Assembly (NCBI GenBank): GCA_963971285.1
Contig: OZ020254.1
Coordinates: forward strand, 10,788,001-10,852,000
DNA: 64,000 nucleotides
DNA from: Astropecten irregularis
Lineage: Eukaryota; Echinodermata; Asteroidea; Paxillosida; Astropectinidae
Direction: 5' to 3'
Made by a program: the position numbers and the translations under genes. The notes under the pieces were generated by a model. The model did not search any database. It saw only the letters and a list, made by a program, of their open reading frames with translations, and was not told where the DNA came from. This document shows, one piece after another, positions 37,301 through 49,998 of the stretch. Every line of letters begins with the position of its first letter. The first letter of the stretch is position 1.

Positions 37301-40300
37301 TTCAAGTGCTCATATTATTATTACTCCCCCTTTTTTTCCTCCCCTTTCTTTCTTTGGCAGTTCGGTTTACATAGTGTATACACTGTATAATCCCACTGTG
37401 TGGTAATGCATGGCAAGGCTTATCATAACACTGGAATGAATATGGCAGTGTGTCCAGGCTTAATGAAGCAGGGCACATGTTTCAACCTCCCTTGCCTAAT
37501 ATTGATTGGCACGCTCATATTTTCTTAATTAATATCACCTTGGACAGATGGTCCCCATGTTTTTTTTGTTTCTGTTTGAATATAAAACTAAAGAATGGCA
37601 ACTTTCAAATACTTCATTAAAACCAGCTTAATACACTGTGTGTACAAAATATGTATGCCTATATCATGCTAAAAATGTCAAATCCGCCTTTGAAGTCTTT
37701 TCAGTTTAACATACTGTATGTAGGCGTAGCATGTGCATGTACGTCATCATTCTCCTTCAAAATTATTTGGAATGTAAAGCAATGAGATGAATAATACCTG
37801 CCATTTCTCTCATGTACTGTATATCAGAGTACAGTACATAAAAGGTAAACATTTTAATGGCTACCAGAACACTTCACTTATCTCTTCCAATCCCGGACCA
37901 AGGATAGATTAACATTTCTAATTCACCACAGCAACAACCTTACAGGAAATTCATAATTTTTGTGATTTTTTTTCTGATCTCCGGCGCGCCATGACAATGA
38001 GCTACTAATTTTTTCACCCCAAAAAAACCATTTAAACAAAAACAAGATAAAAAAAAGAAAGAAATAGAGATGCAATCCAAGAAATCTCTTACCTTTTTCT
38101 GAATCGTCTGACATTAACGACGAACTGCCAGTACTATCTTGCCTTATCTTGTGTCTTCCCACTCGCAGCTGATCCAATCTTCTCTTGAGGAACCGCTGCT
38201 CTCTGGCCAGCTTGTCTTTGTGTAACTGGTACTTTCTCTCCTCCTTCTCTAGGTTCTGTGAAACGGGCAAGGAGAAGAAAATGCGTTGAAATCTTAAGCC
38301 TTGAGGTGAGACCAGTAGCAGGTTTTAATGCCAACTGCGGTGCGAGGGAACTCAAAGGGGAACAGTCTTGCCTCAAGACTAATTTCAATGCAGCAAGCAA
38401 AGTGCTTAGAAATAAAACGAAATGTCACATGAACATGTACACATGATGAGGTATAACAAAATTAACACACAAACAAACAAACAAACAAACAAACAAACAA
38501 AGCAAACCCTTCAAGTTTGATATTGACAAATCAACATCCAAGAAACAACTAAACAACCAAACAAAAGACAAACAAAGAAGCAAAACGTCCCGGTTTGACA
38601 TCTGGACAAGATTTGTTTTAGGTCACACAGTGTTTGCCCTGCTGGAATACCATCAAGAATCAATAATGAACTAGTTCTAATTACAATGTACACGTAGTAG
38701 GTCAGTCAATTTACTGCACACGCAATCAAATCTGCCTTCTGAGTTGAATTTGGCTCTGAAAACAACGGACCGATGTCACGACAAAATTTCATTACCTCAT
38801 CAACCGGCGAAACAAAATAAAATTCTAAATTGAGTTTTGTAACGTGTACAATCAAAACAATCATGAAAACCAGCGGAATGCACATGATAAACAAATGGAA
38901 TAAATGAATACAGGCCTATATAATAATGTAGCTATTAAATTATGCATGGCGTCATACGTACATGTATGGCTGCAGTAAAAGCAAGACAATTTTTGTATTC
39001 AAAATTATGATGGTAACATGTGAAAGTATACTGTACGTATATAAATGTACCAATGCAGCGTGTACACCATACAAGCACGCTCAAATACTGACCTAAAATT
39101 AGACTGAAAAAAGGTTAAATGCACGCTGCTCCCCTACTTCCCTCCCCCCTTTACCCCAAGTGCCAGCAGCACCAGCTGACCAACTGTAAACAATCTGGAG
39201 AACCTGACATAGCAGGGAGGGTTACCGTAGGCCATTGCAACATATTTCACATACTCCTATATATCCATTATGTGTTGAAGGGGAGATAGGACAACACTAC
39301 TGAGATTTTGACAGCCAAGACTGATTTGGTGAATTGGAAATGGTACCCTTGGGCAGATTTTTGTTTTGTTAGGATCAGTGTCGTTCCATTTTTATTTCTT
39401 CTTTCTGTCTTCTTGACAACCGGTCAGTTTTGTTTAAATAGGCCAAGTTGAAGAAGGGGGGGGGGGATGATGGAGGGCACGTACATGTAGGAAGGGGGGT
39501 GGTAAGGAAAGAGGGGCGATCTTGTGATTATAAAATGTATTAGGTTTCCAGGGCAATGGCAGCCATGATGGAAAAAATGAGAAAATTTTTTTTACACGAA
39601 ATCAGAACAAAAACGAATGTAACCAAAAACAAAGCACCAGATGTCAACAATGAAAAACAGCGTAAAACTGGGAGAGCGTCTTTTTTCTTGGTCACACTTA
39701 CCGCAATGAAATCCTTGGCATTTGTTAGTAAGCCCAACGTTGTGTGGCGTGAGGATTCCGTTGTCAGAGGTACAATTTCTTTTAACCGTTCCAGACAGTT
39801 TCTCAAATGTGCTCTCCTGCAAGAATTTGTGTGTAAATAAAAAAGAGAAGGGACTCATTATTAATTCAATTCCTTTGAACTCGGGGTGCATGTAGCCTAC
39901 ATCATGCAATCTGATTTTGACTACAGGCTCAATTTTTGAAAAGGAAAGAAGGAAATCTTGAATAGAGGAGAAGACAAAGCGGGAATTCTACACCTTTTGA
40001 CCAAATCCTTTCAGAAGCTTATCTCAAGGAAATCGCCTTTCAGGAAAATAATTGGATTTGTGTTTTCTGCTTTTTGTGCGAGTTTTTTTTTCTCAAGGTT
40101 TTTTTTGTGTTGTTGAGGGAAGGTGGCTGGATAGGTCTTACATAATTATATTGTCATTCAATCATTTCATACATGCTCTAGAGACTTTAAATCCTTTGAT
40201 GCTGTATACTGCAAGAAGGGATATGGCCCACCTACAACAATTGGCATGCCTTTCAACTGATGTCACATGCAATCTGATTGCTGGAGATCGGCTTGGGACT

Positions 40301-43300
40301 TACTACTTCTACGACCTGTCACGACTTGTTAGGACAGGGAAGATGTGCTGAGATAGCTAGGGCCAATAAAGAGCTCTTACGTCACTGCCCCCCTTTATAC
40401 AAAGTGTGCACATAACCTGTCAGGACTAGCAAGCAAGAGAGACTCTTGCCTGTGAACACACATGTTGGTAGAGCAGGTATTAAAAAAATCTCCAGTGTAC
40501 TTAGAAGGCAAAGTACACAGAGATTGGGTCAACAAAGACTGACAGCATTTTACATACATCTGTACAGTCATAGAGAGGTATTAACTTGAACAAAAAAAAC
40601 CAGTGATTGACACAATATCCATGGGCTGTATTATCATATAGGGCAAGCTGCTCTATATGACTGTCAGGGGATGAAAGTGAAGTGAACCTGTATCAGTGAG
40701 CGTTGACTACGTCAAGTTACTTTTCCAATTGGTCCATCTTATACTTGGGATATGACCAGTGAATAGAAAGAAACCCAGGAACAAAACAAGAAATGACATG
40801 AGTCAACTGAGAATGGTGGTCTAGCCCACTGTCAAAATACCTGTGGGTTACCGCAACATGAAAACACACGTGACACGCACCCCCTCCACAATCTTGTGGT
40901 CTGACACTGGAACCCACTGCCTATTATGGGTAATTTATACATTGCTGAACCACAACATCCTCTTGCTTCAGACATCAGTATTCATTTACTAAAATTGTTG
41001 TAAGAATATTGATGCACTGCTCGTGACTATTTGAGAAAGTTATAAAAAACGAAGTTGAGAAAATACACCAAGTTCTAGACAGGTTTAACAAATACTTTAT
41101 GATGTATGTAAGATTTTTAAAACTTTTGCCTGCTAATTCAAGTTCTGCCATTAACTAATCACCAATTATTTGAACCAACTATACATTTTAAGCCAGGGCA
41201 GTGTATTTTTGACAAAAACGTGTAAGCAGACGTTACATGGGCTAAATCAAATGTCCCCACAAAGTAAAAATCTCCAAACAAGACCTAGCATGAACGAGAT
41301 CCACGCTATCTAAACGTACTTTGACCACACCTTTTCATGAATCAGGGATTAGCTGGGACGTTTTCTTTCTTTGTTCATTAAAATATTCCAATGCCACGTC
41401 CCCACAGCAACTGATATCAACCAATCAGGCGATACCTCCCGCTTTCCAGGTAATACACCTGAAGACGTGTTCGGACATGTTTGGACTTGATCGCTGTCGT
41501 CAAATTAAGTCGGCACATGTACAACTTTTGTCATCTTTTTTTTTTTTTGCTCCCTCAAACAAACGTTTGACAGAGGTGAAACGGTCAAATTTCTGTCAAA
41601 CCATCGAACGACCTCTTTTACATGTATATAATGCAGGAGAAATTGTGTCGTCTTCGTTAAATTTTTAAATTATGTTTCCCTTTGTGGCCAGCCAAGTTGA
41701 AAATAAAATCTTGTTTCCTACACCTTGAGAAGAATGTTTTTGTTCTCGGTTTTAATTTTTTGACACTTTGCAAGTTTGTCATCATTTTTCGAATATTTAA
41801 CTAAATTACTGCTAAAATAATGGTCGTTTTAAAAATTTCAATATTCTCTTCTTCTTTTTTACATGTACATGATTCATTTGTACTTTCTAATAATTTCTAA
41901 GTTTGCAACAGTTTATAACTTGTATTAATTGTTAAGGTACATAGGGGATTAGGGCCTATATTCTACATTTTTTCCGATGTTTCTTTTCTCTACAATCATG
42001 TATGAGACATGTGTGTTTTTTCATAATATTGTCACCATTCGTCTAAAAAACTGTCCATAACAAAAGCCAGAGTGATTTTGAAAAACGCAGTCCCATATTA
42101 CATTACATATTGTGTGTGCTTTCCATTAAAGCATATCTTTGCTACTCACTGATGAATATCGGACAATAGAACAGAGCCAACAAACCAAGTAAACCTAATA
42201 CTGTACATTGTACACTGTAATGTAATTTTATTGCGCACGTGACTATGATGTGTGTAGGGCCTGTACAGTACATATCCGCAATGCCTGCATTCAACGTTGC
42301 CACCAAAGAACTTGTTGGGATATGAAAGCTAGCCTGGCAACTGGAAACGAAGGAAATGATTTATCATGTGTTGTTTCCTAGTAGCGAGTACAACATCTGT
42401 GCTGGTACATTGTACTATGTGCACACTGACTAAAACTTGGATATCTTCCAAAAATCACTGATGCATGATACACTATGCAACAGTACAGTGGTGAACTGTT
42501 TTCCTTTGGCACAACAAGTGCAGTATGTATTAACTAAACACAAAATAATAATAATAGTATTTATCTACCAGGTCAGAACTGGGGGGGAAAATGGGAATGT
42601 TTGTATAGAATTCCAATTAAATCCCAGGGTACTAACTGAGAACTACAATGTCGCATTGAACATTAAAGTTGTTGTTCGTATTCAAACACATCTGTAGATG
42701 TAGCTGATTGCAACTGTTGCTTCTTTAAAAATTGCGTAGCATGTCTTTGGGAGGTGTTTTCATACATGTACATTAACATATTGTCACATCAAGACAGCAT
42801 GCTACTTAGTGCATTGATCTAGACTTCAATTTCTCCTATTCTTTTTTATCAGTGACAACACTGTAATAATTATGTTCATCCAGCTTTGGACTGCTCCACA
42901 AGAACTGCAGTTTTCCCGCAAACCCTCTGACCTAAATGAGGTTAGTCAGCATGAGGTTATCAATTAGGCTTGGGAGTCCAGCCAGAAGCTGTCACTCTTG
43001 TCTGCCTCAAGGACAGCCTATGAGCCACTCCCAGACAATTCACCCCCCCCCCCCCCCCTGTGAAGTAGTTACCCCTTCAATCTTCTTCACACTTGTGAAA
43101 ACTCCCACCCTGGGACCATCAGCAAGGTTTTGAGCAAGGAGGAAGGACAGGACTCTAGCATGAGTTCACAGAGCAAGGTGGAGCTGAGACAAATAAAAAG
43201 ATCCAGCAATGACTACTTCCAAGTGACCCACTGGCTGAAGCCAAGGACATGTACCCCCAACCTTCCACCACCTTGTTACCAAATGGGGCCATTTAAAACT

Positions 43301-46300
43301 CCATTATGAGTTCAATTCAATATAATTGGTACCAATTGGGCTAATGTGAATTTTACAGTCCCTAGTGATACACACATGTACATGTTCCTGAGTGTGTACA
43401 TGGCCAGTTGTAGTACCAGCCAAACAGGAAAGCATTTTTCCTGTCACTCACGCCCAGCCACACATGCCTGGAAGCCCATATGGCACCCACTCTCTCTGGC
43501 AGGTTGAAGGGGCCCAGGCAATCATCATAATCATGACGACGAATGACAGGGCCATGTAATGTCTAGAGTCTGACCATGGTGAAGGAGGGAAAGCACAAGG
43601 GTTAGATCATCCCAGTCAACAGGTGGAACTTGTGGATGTCCCTGACAAGCAACCTTCTCCTCAGACAACCTCAAATGGCCTAAGATGGCCTCAAGCGAGG
43701 ACCCCCAGTTGAGGCTACTTCAGGTCTCACTGAAAAAATGGAATGCACAGATTTCTTGAAACTTGAAAAGCAAGCTCAACTACTGTACCACTTTTTTCCC
43801 CTCTCAACTCTTATTGTTCAGCAATTTTTGAGTCAGGGGCAAAGTTGTATTGAAATACCCCCACCCCTCCCCCACAAAAAAAAAAAAATCTAGGCCTACA
43901 TTTTTTTCCAGGCCTAAAAACGAACAACAATTTCAAATGAATAGTTTTGCTGACAGAAGATCCACATTTTTTTACACTGTTTCTTGGGTTTGCAATTGTA
44001 TGCAAAACATTCCCACTTGCCAAGTACTTTATCGCTTTTGTTCTTAAAAATCACACCACATACACATGTACATTGTACATGACAGTCTATGCTTACAGCA
44101 TGTCCCTTTTTGGATGTGTTTCTGATACAGACCGTGAACATCACGGCATTCAATAAAATCAGTAAAGTAACAAGTAAAGGCAAACAGATGTTTGACACCT
44201 TCAAGCACGCCGTCTTTTTTTCAGCGCACACCGCAATCGATATGAATTAATCCTATCATGCTGACTGACCAACACTCCTGATATCGGGCGACAATTGTAT
44301 AAAAAACAAATATATATTTCTTTCACACTTAGGGCATCAACAGATCTATTCTCTTATAGGTCTTTGTCACATTTCAATGACAGATATTGTTCTGTTTTCA
44401 TTTAGGATCTCCATCAAACAGAGGCACTGTTAATCACAGCTCTATAGGCCTATCTTAGTGTGCAAAATGCCAGTTTGTACTGCTTTTAAAATCTGTTCAA
44501 GCGTTTACACACAACATACGAGTACACAAACATGTCACTGATGTAATGGTGAGCTACTTCCCTACCAGTACCAGGGATATATAAAAAGACCCAACTACAC
44601 GCTCATTTCATTTCTTTCCACTCCACTACCAACCAGCCAACTACACCACACTCAGAGCCAAACCATGTAAACAGTTCATCGTTGGGCAGGGGTCAAAGAG
44701 CACCAGAATCCAGGGTGTCCAATCCTCAACAACAGGCGTTGTCAGAGTTGCATTGTGCTGGCAGTTATGAAGCAACCAACTTTGCTTTGCTTTTTCGGTA
44801 AACAAGTCCCACAAGGACAACAGACTGTTAGGTGGAAGTGGAAGAGGGGGAGGGGCCGAAGATAGGGAGAGAGGGGGAGGGGGAGGCAGTGCTTTTATAT
44901 CAGTTTGTTGAGTGCCTCGACTCCCCTTGCCCAATTGTGGGTCAATTCCACGCAACTGTTAAAGTAATATTAGACAGCGGGTAAACATCGCAGCCATGTA
45001 TTATTTGAACAGGCTCTTCGCTGCAGGAATGAATACTGAGGAATAGGATACACACGGTAAACGGGATGACAACTTCGCCGCCGACTCAGTTTCCAACATG
45101 TTCATTATGTTTGTCCTCTCCGCATGATTTGAACATTCTGGATCTCTGAAGTATTTTTTTCACCAGCTATTGCTATAAGGCCTGTAAGAGCACAGGACAT
45201 ATGTATCAATGCGTGTCATGGACTCTAATTGGAGTTGCATCTTGTGAAATGAACTGTATCCCTAGCAGGTAATGAGGCCAGGAAATTGAACCGGAAATGC
45301 TCAGTCTAGGACTATTGGTGTCTCCGGTAAAATGTGTTACCAAGAAGGGAGTGCAACTGCAACCTTACACCCTCTCCACCCACCAAACTTCTTCTTCCCT
45401 ATTTTGCTAACTATTGGGAAATCGGTCAGATAAAATACAGTACTACAGGGGACAGGCCACTAATTTTGTTTTCAAAACCTTGATTCAATTTTCAATGACT
45501 TAAGATTTTGATTGGGTCAGACTAGGTCCCTTATCCAAATTCCCCCCCTCCTTTCCAGATTTTTTACAGAAATCTCAAAGCTTTTCAGAGTCCATCAACT
45601 ATCAATGGATGCAATGGAGGCAGATTTTGCTATTAAACCTTTGGTCTTTCTCGATGGCTTAAACATTTGATTGGGTCAGACTAGGTCCCTTATCCATAAC
45701 CCCCCCCCCCCCTTTCCAGATTTTTACAGTTATCTCAAAGCTTTTCAGAGTGCATCAACTATCAATGGATGCAGAGGAGGCAGATTTTGCTAAACCTTTG
45801 GTCTTCACCCCCTAAGCAGAATCCTTCAATGAGTTGGCACCAAAGGCCATAATGATCAAATAGGGTTTAATGGGGATTGGGGGGAGGGGATATGTGACCT
45901 GTAGTAGTTGTACAAGCACTGCACATTCAAAACAGGGGAGGCAGTACATGTATGTGAATGCAGAAAGTTTACTACAATGGATCCGGCCTTTCCCCTCTTG
46001 TTCACCTGTACCATGGGGGCTCTGTAAATCAATAAAGAAACTTGGCAGATGGCCAAGAGTCCTCCTCCCCCCTAGCTAGTGATCCTCTCAGGCAAGTGTT
46101 AGGCCTACTACCACATGGGAATCGGATTACGTTACTGCCTTGGATTAAGACTAAGAGGTCCTTTTAAGAATGATGTTGACTGGGCCTAGTCTCCGTCACC
46201 AGCATCAATTCAATTGTATACCATGAACACTATCCCAGGAATCTCAGGGAAACTTTTGGCCAGTGATCATAGATCAGTGGGAACCCGTTAATCGGTGTGA

Positions 46301-49300
46301 ATCTGCCCACTATAATAGTATTATCATCAGGTAAACACCAACCTGTGCTATGTGCAACTCAGGCTCAGGCTTGTTCTGAGTGGGACAAGACTAGATGCAT
46401 CACTGAACGAGTGTATAAATAATCCCTTTCCAAACCATGATGGCACATTGCCAAAATCAACAAAACACTTTTTATTCAAAGGGGGGGGGGGGGGGGGGGA
46501 GGGGGTCCGTCTTTCTTGAGCCTGGATTGATCACAAATCAATTTGAATAGAATGGGCCCTACACACCCACACAGGGATAGCAGGCACTGGGTAAGTTACC
46601 TGAGCAAAGAGTACTGGGCCAGTTGCTTTTGAAACCAAAACAAGTTGTAACAAGTGACGCTGCTGCGGTTGAAAGAGCAAGCAGTCAACAAAACTTCCAC
46701 CAGCCAATGGGCGTGTAAAGCGTGGGTATGATCCAATACTTTTATGTAGTGGGGAATTCTGTTCACTGCCACGTTCACCAGTGTGGTTTCACAATCAGGG
46801 AATTCCACATTATTAGTATGCATCTAAATATATACATAATTTACACGTTCAACCTTGGGACTTTTAATAATTAGGCGTACATGTGTAAATTCAGAGTTCG
46901 GGCAAATTTGGATTGCAGGTGTCATGCATAATTTCCTAAGAATTACATGCAGACTGAAAATGATTAGAATCTCCATTTGCAATGACAACAAAAAATGCTT
47001 CTTAAAGTCATTTCACATTAAACAGATTATGTTTAAGTCATTTCATCTAGGGCCTACAATATGTACATGTATGTCATGCAATTTTGTTTCTACATTTTAA
47101 GTCACAATATTTATATTTTTAGGTCAACCCACCAAAATGAGTAGAAACCGTTTTCTCATAGGCTTACAAGTATTATGAAGAACAGGGAACTTTCAAAAGT
47201 GCCAGAAAATGAATTGTACCACAGTTCACTGCCGGAAACATCACCAATTTCATCAACTATTTCCTTAATTCGGTAAAAAATCTAAGGAAGTTAAATTTGT
47301 TCATTTGAAACAATTTGGGCAGTAATATATTTTCAAAAACTGCATTTCTTTTCAAGTACACATGTAGGCCCCCCTGTAGAATTTTACTTGGGACATTAAC
47401 AAACTGACTAATGTTATGTCAAGCTGTCGCATAAAAGAAAGAGTCAGAAAGAATAGTTGAAATGATTTCTGCCGCATCTGAAAGTTTTGCTATCCGGACA
47501 TTATTTCAAAACACTACGGACATTAGGCCTATTTCAAGGAGCAATTGAAATGATTTTGATAATTTACTACAAATAAAATTTCATCTGTAATTTCATACCA
47601 ACATATAGGCCTAGGCCTATTTGTCAAAAATACAATTTCACGTGTATTTCATCTGGTCCCAAATACTCCCAACGTACAATTGTATAACCATGCCGACTGC
47701 ACATCTTCAAATACATCAAATGATCTTGAGTAAAATATATATCAAAAATTTGTATCTTCCTTACAACTTATGTTCAACAGTACTTGGTTCATGTGTTTCT
47801 AACACAGAAAATCTAATGGACATTTTACTGATTACTATGAACACGTATACATGTTTTCTGATATTTAAGAGTCAATGAGCTTTTGATCAAATTATCATAT
47901 TCTGACACATACACTCTCTTTTGCTCTTGAATCAGCCCCCCAAAAAAACTGGGCGCAGAATATTACAACATGACATGGAAAAAACCAACATGAAAAACCC
48001 CAACAACACAACACTTGAATCACGAGGCTACCTTGAGCCCACAGCAAACATTGTTGTGCTGTGTGTAGAAAAAAAAAATATCAAGAGCTCACAAGGACAG
48101 GGCCCTTTGACATCACCATAACCAATACGCATGGGTGATGAGGCACGGATCAATACTTATGCATTATTCATGAGGAAAATGGAGGGAAGGACAACAACAT
48201 ACCAACGGCTCTGTGGTTGCGTTGGCCAAGTGAACTGTACATGTACACAACACAGCTGGGTGTACACATGTACTGTACATGTGTGTAGAAACCAGAGAGA
48301 GAGGAAAGGGTTGCGTGTGTAGAGTAATTCCATGATAGTGCAGGCAATGAACAGGATATGAGGTAAATCTGGCGTACATGACACATTTACACATGTATGC
48401 ACTTACCTATTCTTCTCAAGTTCATTGTGTGAAGACCGACTGGAAGAGGAAAAAATAAAATAAGACAAACGTTTATTTAGAAACAAATTACATGCCGGTT
48501 TGTCTACGAACAATGAAGTATTGTCTTTTGTCGATGAGATTGGTAATTAGGCATAAAACATTATAAACAGTTAGTCTCTACTTCAAAGTCAAACAATGTA
48601 GTTGTTAGAGAAAGTCAAACAAAAGCAGAACAATTCACTTTTTTGTTTCATGGTGTAACTAAACACAACAATGAATATCACTCACATCAGTCAACAGTTT
48701 TCTGTAGGTGTGAAATACTTCGACAAAAACATGCTCGGGTAACAAAATACGCACATTTCAGATAATTTGTAAACACTATTTACATTACAATTTCCTTTTT
48801 ACATTTACTTTTAAGAGCTAGGCTACAAAAAAAATAACACAGATTCTACAAGTACTTGGAACCATAAAATTATTGCCTTAGAATGTGCTAACAGTAAAAT
48901 CCAATTTTACTAAATTCATGCTTGTTTTTAACCATAGACAGGGACAAAATGGCTTTGAAAGCAACCACACCACAACATTGCTTTGTTTTTCCCTTTTTTC
49001 AACAATGTGTGGAAATATTGCCCGTAGTACTTAGGGTTTTTCCCAACATGTGGCCATAAACCTGCCTTCTCTTTAATCAGTGTTCAGTGGAAAGCACATG
49101 ATCTGGCAATGATCCAACTTGTAAATTTTAAGTACTCTTACTGTGTTAGTGTGATTATGTTTGGAATTTAGATTAAACCAACGATGCCCATTTATGATTT
49201 AGCAAAATTCTAATCTACAATAAAGCAAAACTGCCTATTTATTTTGAGGAAATTGAATATTTCTCTATGACGAAAAGGCAGATTTTTGACTCTGATTTTG

Positions 49301-49998
49301 ATTAGTCAGATCATCAGATTTATATTACAAGAAGGCCTAACGTTAGGCGGCCTATAAGTTACACATTGTTTCTCATGTTATTTTTAATTTAACGACAAAA
49401 ATAGGGCCAACAATTTTTGTCATGACATCACCTTGTCTTTCTTCATATTTTAAAAGCCTAGTCAAATAAACATTTTCATGTGTCTCACTTATCCACAGTT
49501 ATACTGAGTTAGAACTAGAACTTCTAACGTAGTTCTAACTGAGTTAGTTCTAAGGATCGAGATCGAGGGGGGGGGGGTTAAAACATCTTTACTTTATGAT
49601 AATAATAAAATGAATCTAGCGTTTGCCTACCTGTTCGAATGAAGCCTCTTTACTTTAAGTTTCCTTCTCGACGATTCGGGGTTGTATGGCATTGTCGAAG
49701 CGTACCCGTGCTCTGTAGAAACAATTGTACCAAAATTCGAGAATGAAAATGACATCGAATGTTGATTTTAATCCAGAATAACGACAGCAAAGTTGACACA
49801 GAATCTCAAAAAAAATGGCGCACGTGACATCTGTCAAAAAATTTTCAAACCAAATTTTCTATACGTATCGAGTCCGATCGCCTATCATCAATCATTTCCA
49901 AAAATCTGCCTTTTCACCAGCTTACCTCTTTCTCTCCTCTCGAGAAATTCTGCAGCTTGCAGAAGCTGTGTGATGTTCGTCATAGTCACCGCTGCCAT
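34243..49998 (-). CDS. MXI1: MAX dimerization protein, MXI1/MXD type (six coding exons, 196 aa, complete)
   Basis: The coding exons on the minus strand are 49998-49926, 49712-49631, 48439-48407, 39816-39702, 38255-38093 and 34367-34243. They sum to 591 bases and are in phase at every GT/AG border. Residues about 5-24 ([16 protein letters not shown]) form the Sin3-interaction helix, which recruits the Sin3-HDAC corepressor in this family. Residues 53-68 ([15 protein letters not shown]) are the basic region with the H-E-R residues that read CACGTG. Helix 1, a short loop and helix 2 follow to about 101. Zipper heptads fall at L103, Y110, L117, L124 and L131, for pairing with MAX. The tail has DSTGSSS and acidic DSDER and GSDGG motifs. 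The product is a nuclear repressor antagonising [27 protein letters not shown] and EQRFLK favour MXI1 over MXD1, MXD3 or MXD4, but invertebrates may have one gene for the whole group. Introns are 213, 1191, 8590, 1446 and 3725 bp. Confidence 0.93.
34368..38092 (-). other. MXI1-like intron 5
   Basis: 3.7 kb without a recognised dispersed element. It holds a GC-rich pocket near 35900-36060 with TATAAATA at 35925-35932 and a C-rich run near 35810-35829. No further exon is supported. Confidence 0.6.
38093..38255 (-). CDS. MXI1: MXI1-like exon 5: leucine zipper
   Basis: Acceptor CGTTTCACAG, donor GAAAAAG|GTAAGA; 54 codons plus one base. Zipper residues lie in [20 protein letters not shown] and FLKRRLDQL. 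The stretch ends [18 protein letters not shown], matching the (M/T)DS-(I/T)GS segment after the zipper in vertebrate MXD proteins. Confidence 0.93.
38470..38500 (+). repeat. (AAAC)n microsatellite
   Basis: About eight uninterrupted AAAC units in the fourth-to-fifth-exon intron region, just upstream of exon 5 on the minus strand. Confidence 0.9.
39702..39816 (-). CDS. MXI1: MXI1-like exon 4: helix-loop-helix
   Basis: Acceptor TTCTTGCAG, donor ATTGCG|GTAAGT. Encodes [20 protein letters not shown] and then [18 protein letters not shown]: helix 1, loop and helix 2. The 8.6-kb intron upstream is the gene's largest. Confidence 0.93.
43043..43058 (+). repeat. Poly(C) run, 16 bases
   Basis: Uninterrupted C16 inside MXI1-like intron 3. 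Confidence 0.9.
45497..45812 (+). repeat. Two-copy tandem duplication, period 159 bp
   Basis: ATTGGGTCAGACTAGGTCCC occurs at 45511 and 45670, and AGCTTTTCAGAG, CATCAACTATCAATGGATGC and GGCAGATTTTGCTA recur at matching distances. Copies differ by small changes and by the length of a C run (C7 versus C13). It lies in MXI1-like intron 3. Confidence 0.88.
46481..46499 (+). repeat. Poly(G) run, 19 bases, followed by another G tract
   Basis: G19, then A and G6. It is guanine-quadruplex prone, in MXI1-like intron 3 on the strand opposite to transcription. Confidence 0.9.
48407..48439 (-). CDS. MXI1: MXI1-like exon 3: 33-base micro-exon with the basic region
   Basis: Only 33 bases, between acceptor TTTCCTCTTCCAG and donor AATAG|GTAAGT. 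It encodes [12 protein letters not shown] across both junctions. The DNA-contacting H56 and E60 are here. It cannot be found by reading-frame length alone; its phase on both sides proves it. Confidence 0.92.
49631..49712 (-). CDS. MXI1: MXI1-like exon 2: EHGYAS motif and basic linker
   Basis: The acceptor TTTCTACAG joins G|AG to give [20 protein letters not shown] and then VKRLHSN. The EHGYAS motif after the Sin3 helix is a family signature. The linker is shorter than in vertebrate MXI1. The donor is AACAG|GTAGGC, phase 2. Confidence 0.92.
49926..49998 (-). CDS. MXI1: MXI1-like exon 1: start codon and Sin3-interaction domain
   Basis: ATG at 49998-49996 opens [20 protein letters not shown] and continues with RRER. 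The donor GAAAGAG|GTAAGC leaves phase 1. The start is chosen because it matches the usual N-terminus of the family. A second ATG five codons in would keep the whole interaction helix. Confidence 0.92.

Larger units (their letters stand above)
39817..48406 (-). other. MXI1-like intron 3
   Basis: 8.6 kb with no family A-H element that I recognise, in contrast to the flanking intergenic DNA. It contains long C/G runs at 43043 and 46481 and a two-copy tandem duplication at 45497. Open frames here are short and lack splice support. Confidence 0.6.

Noticed and set aside
37923-38092. Read-through extension of MXI1-like exon 5 ([14 protein letters not shown]...)
   Set aside because: This is intron sequence after a consensus donor GTAAGA; the true continuation in phase is the exon at 34243-34367.
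38134-38400. 88-codon minus-strand frame overlapping exon 5
   Set aside because: Out of frame with the zipper-coding exon; a shadow.
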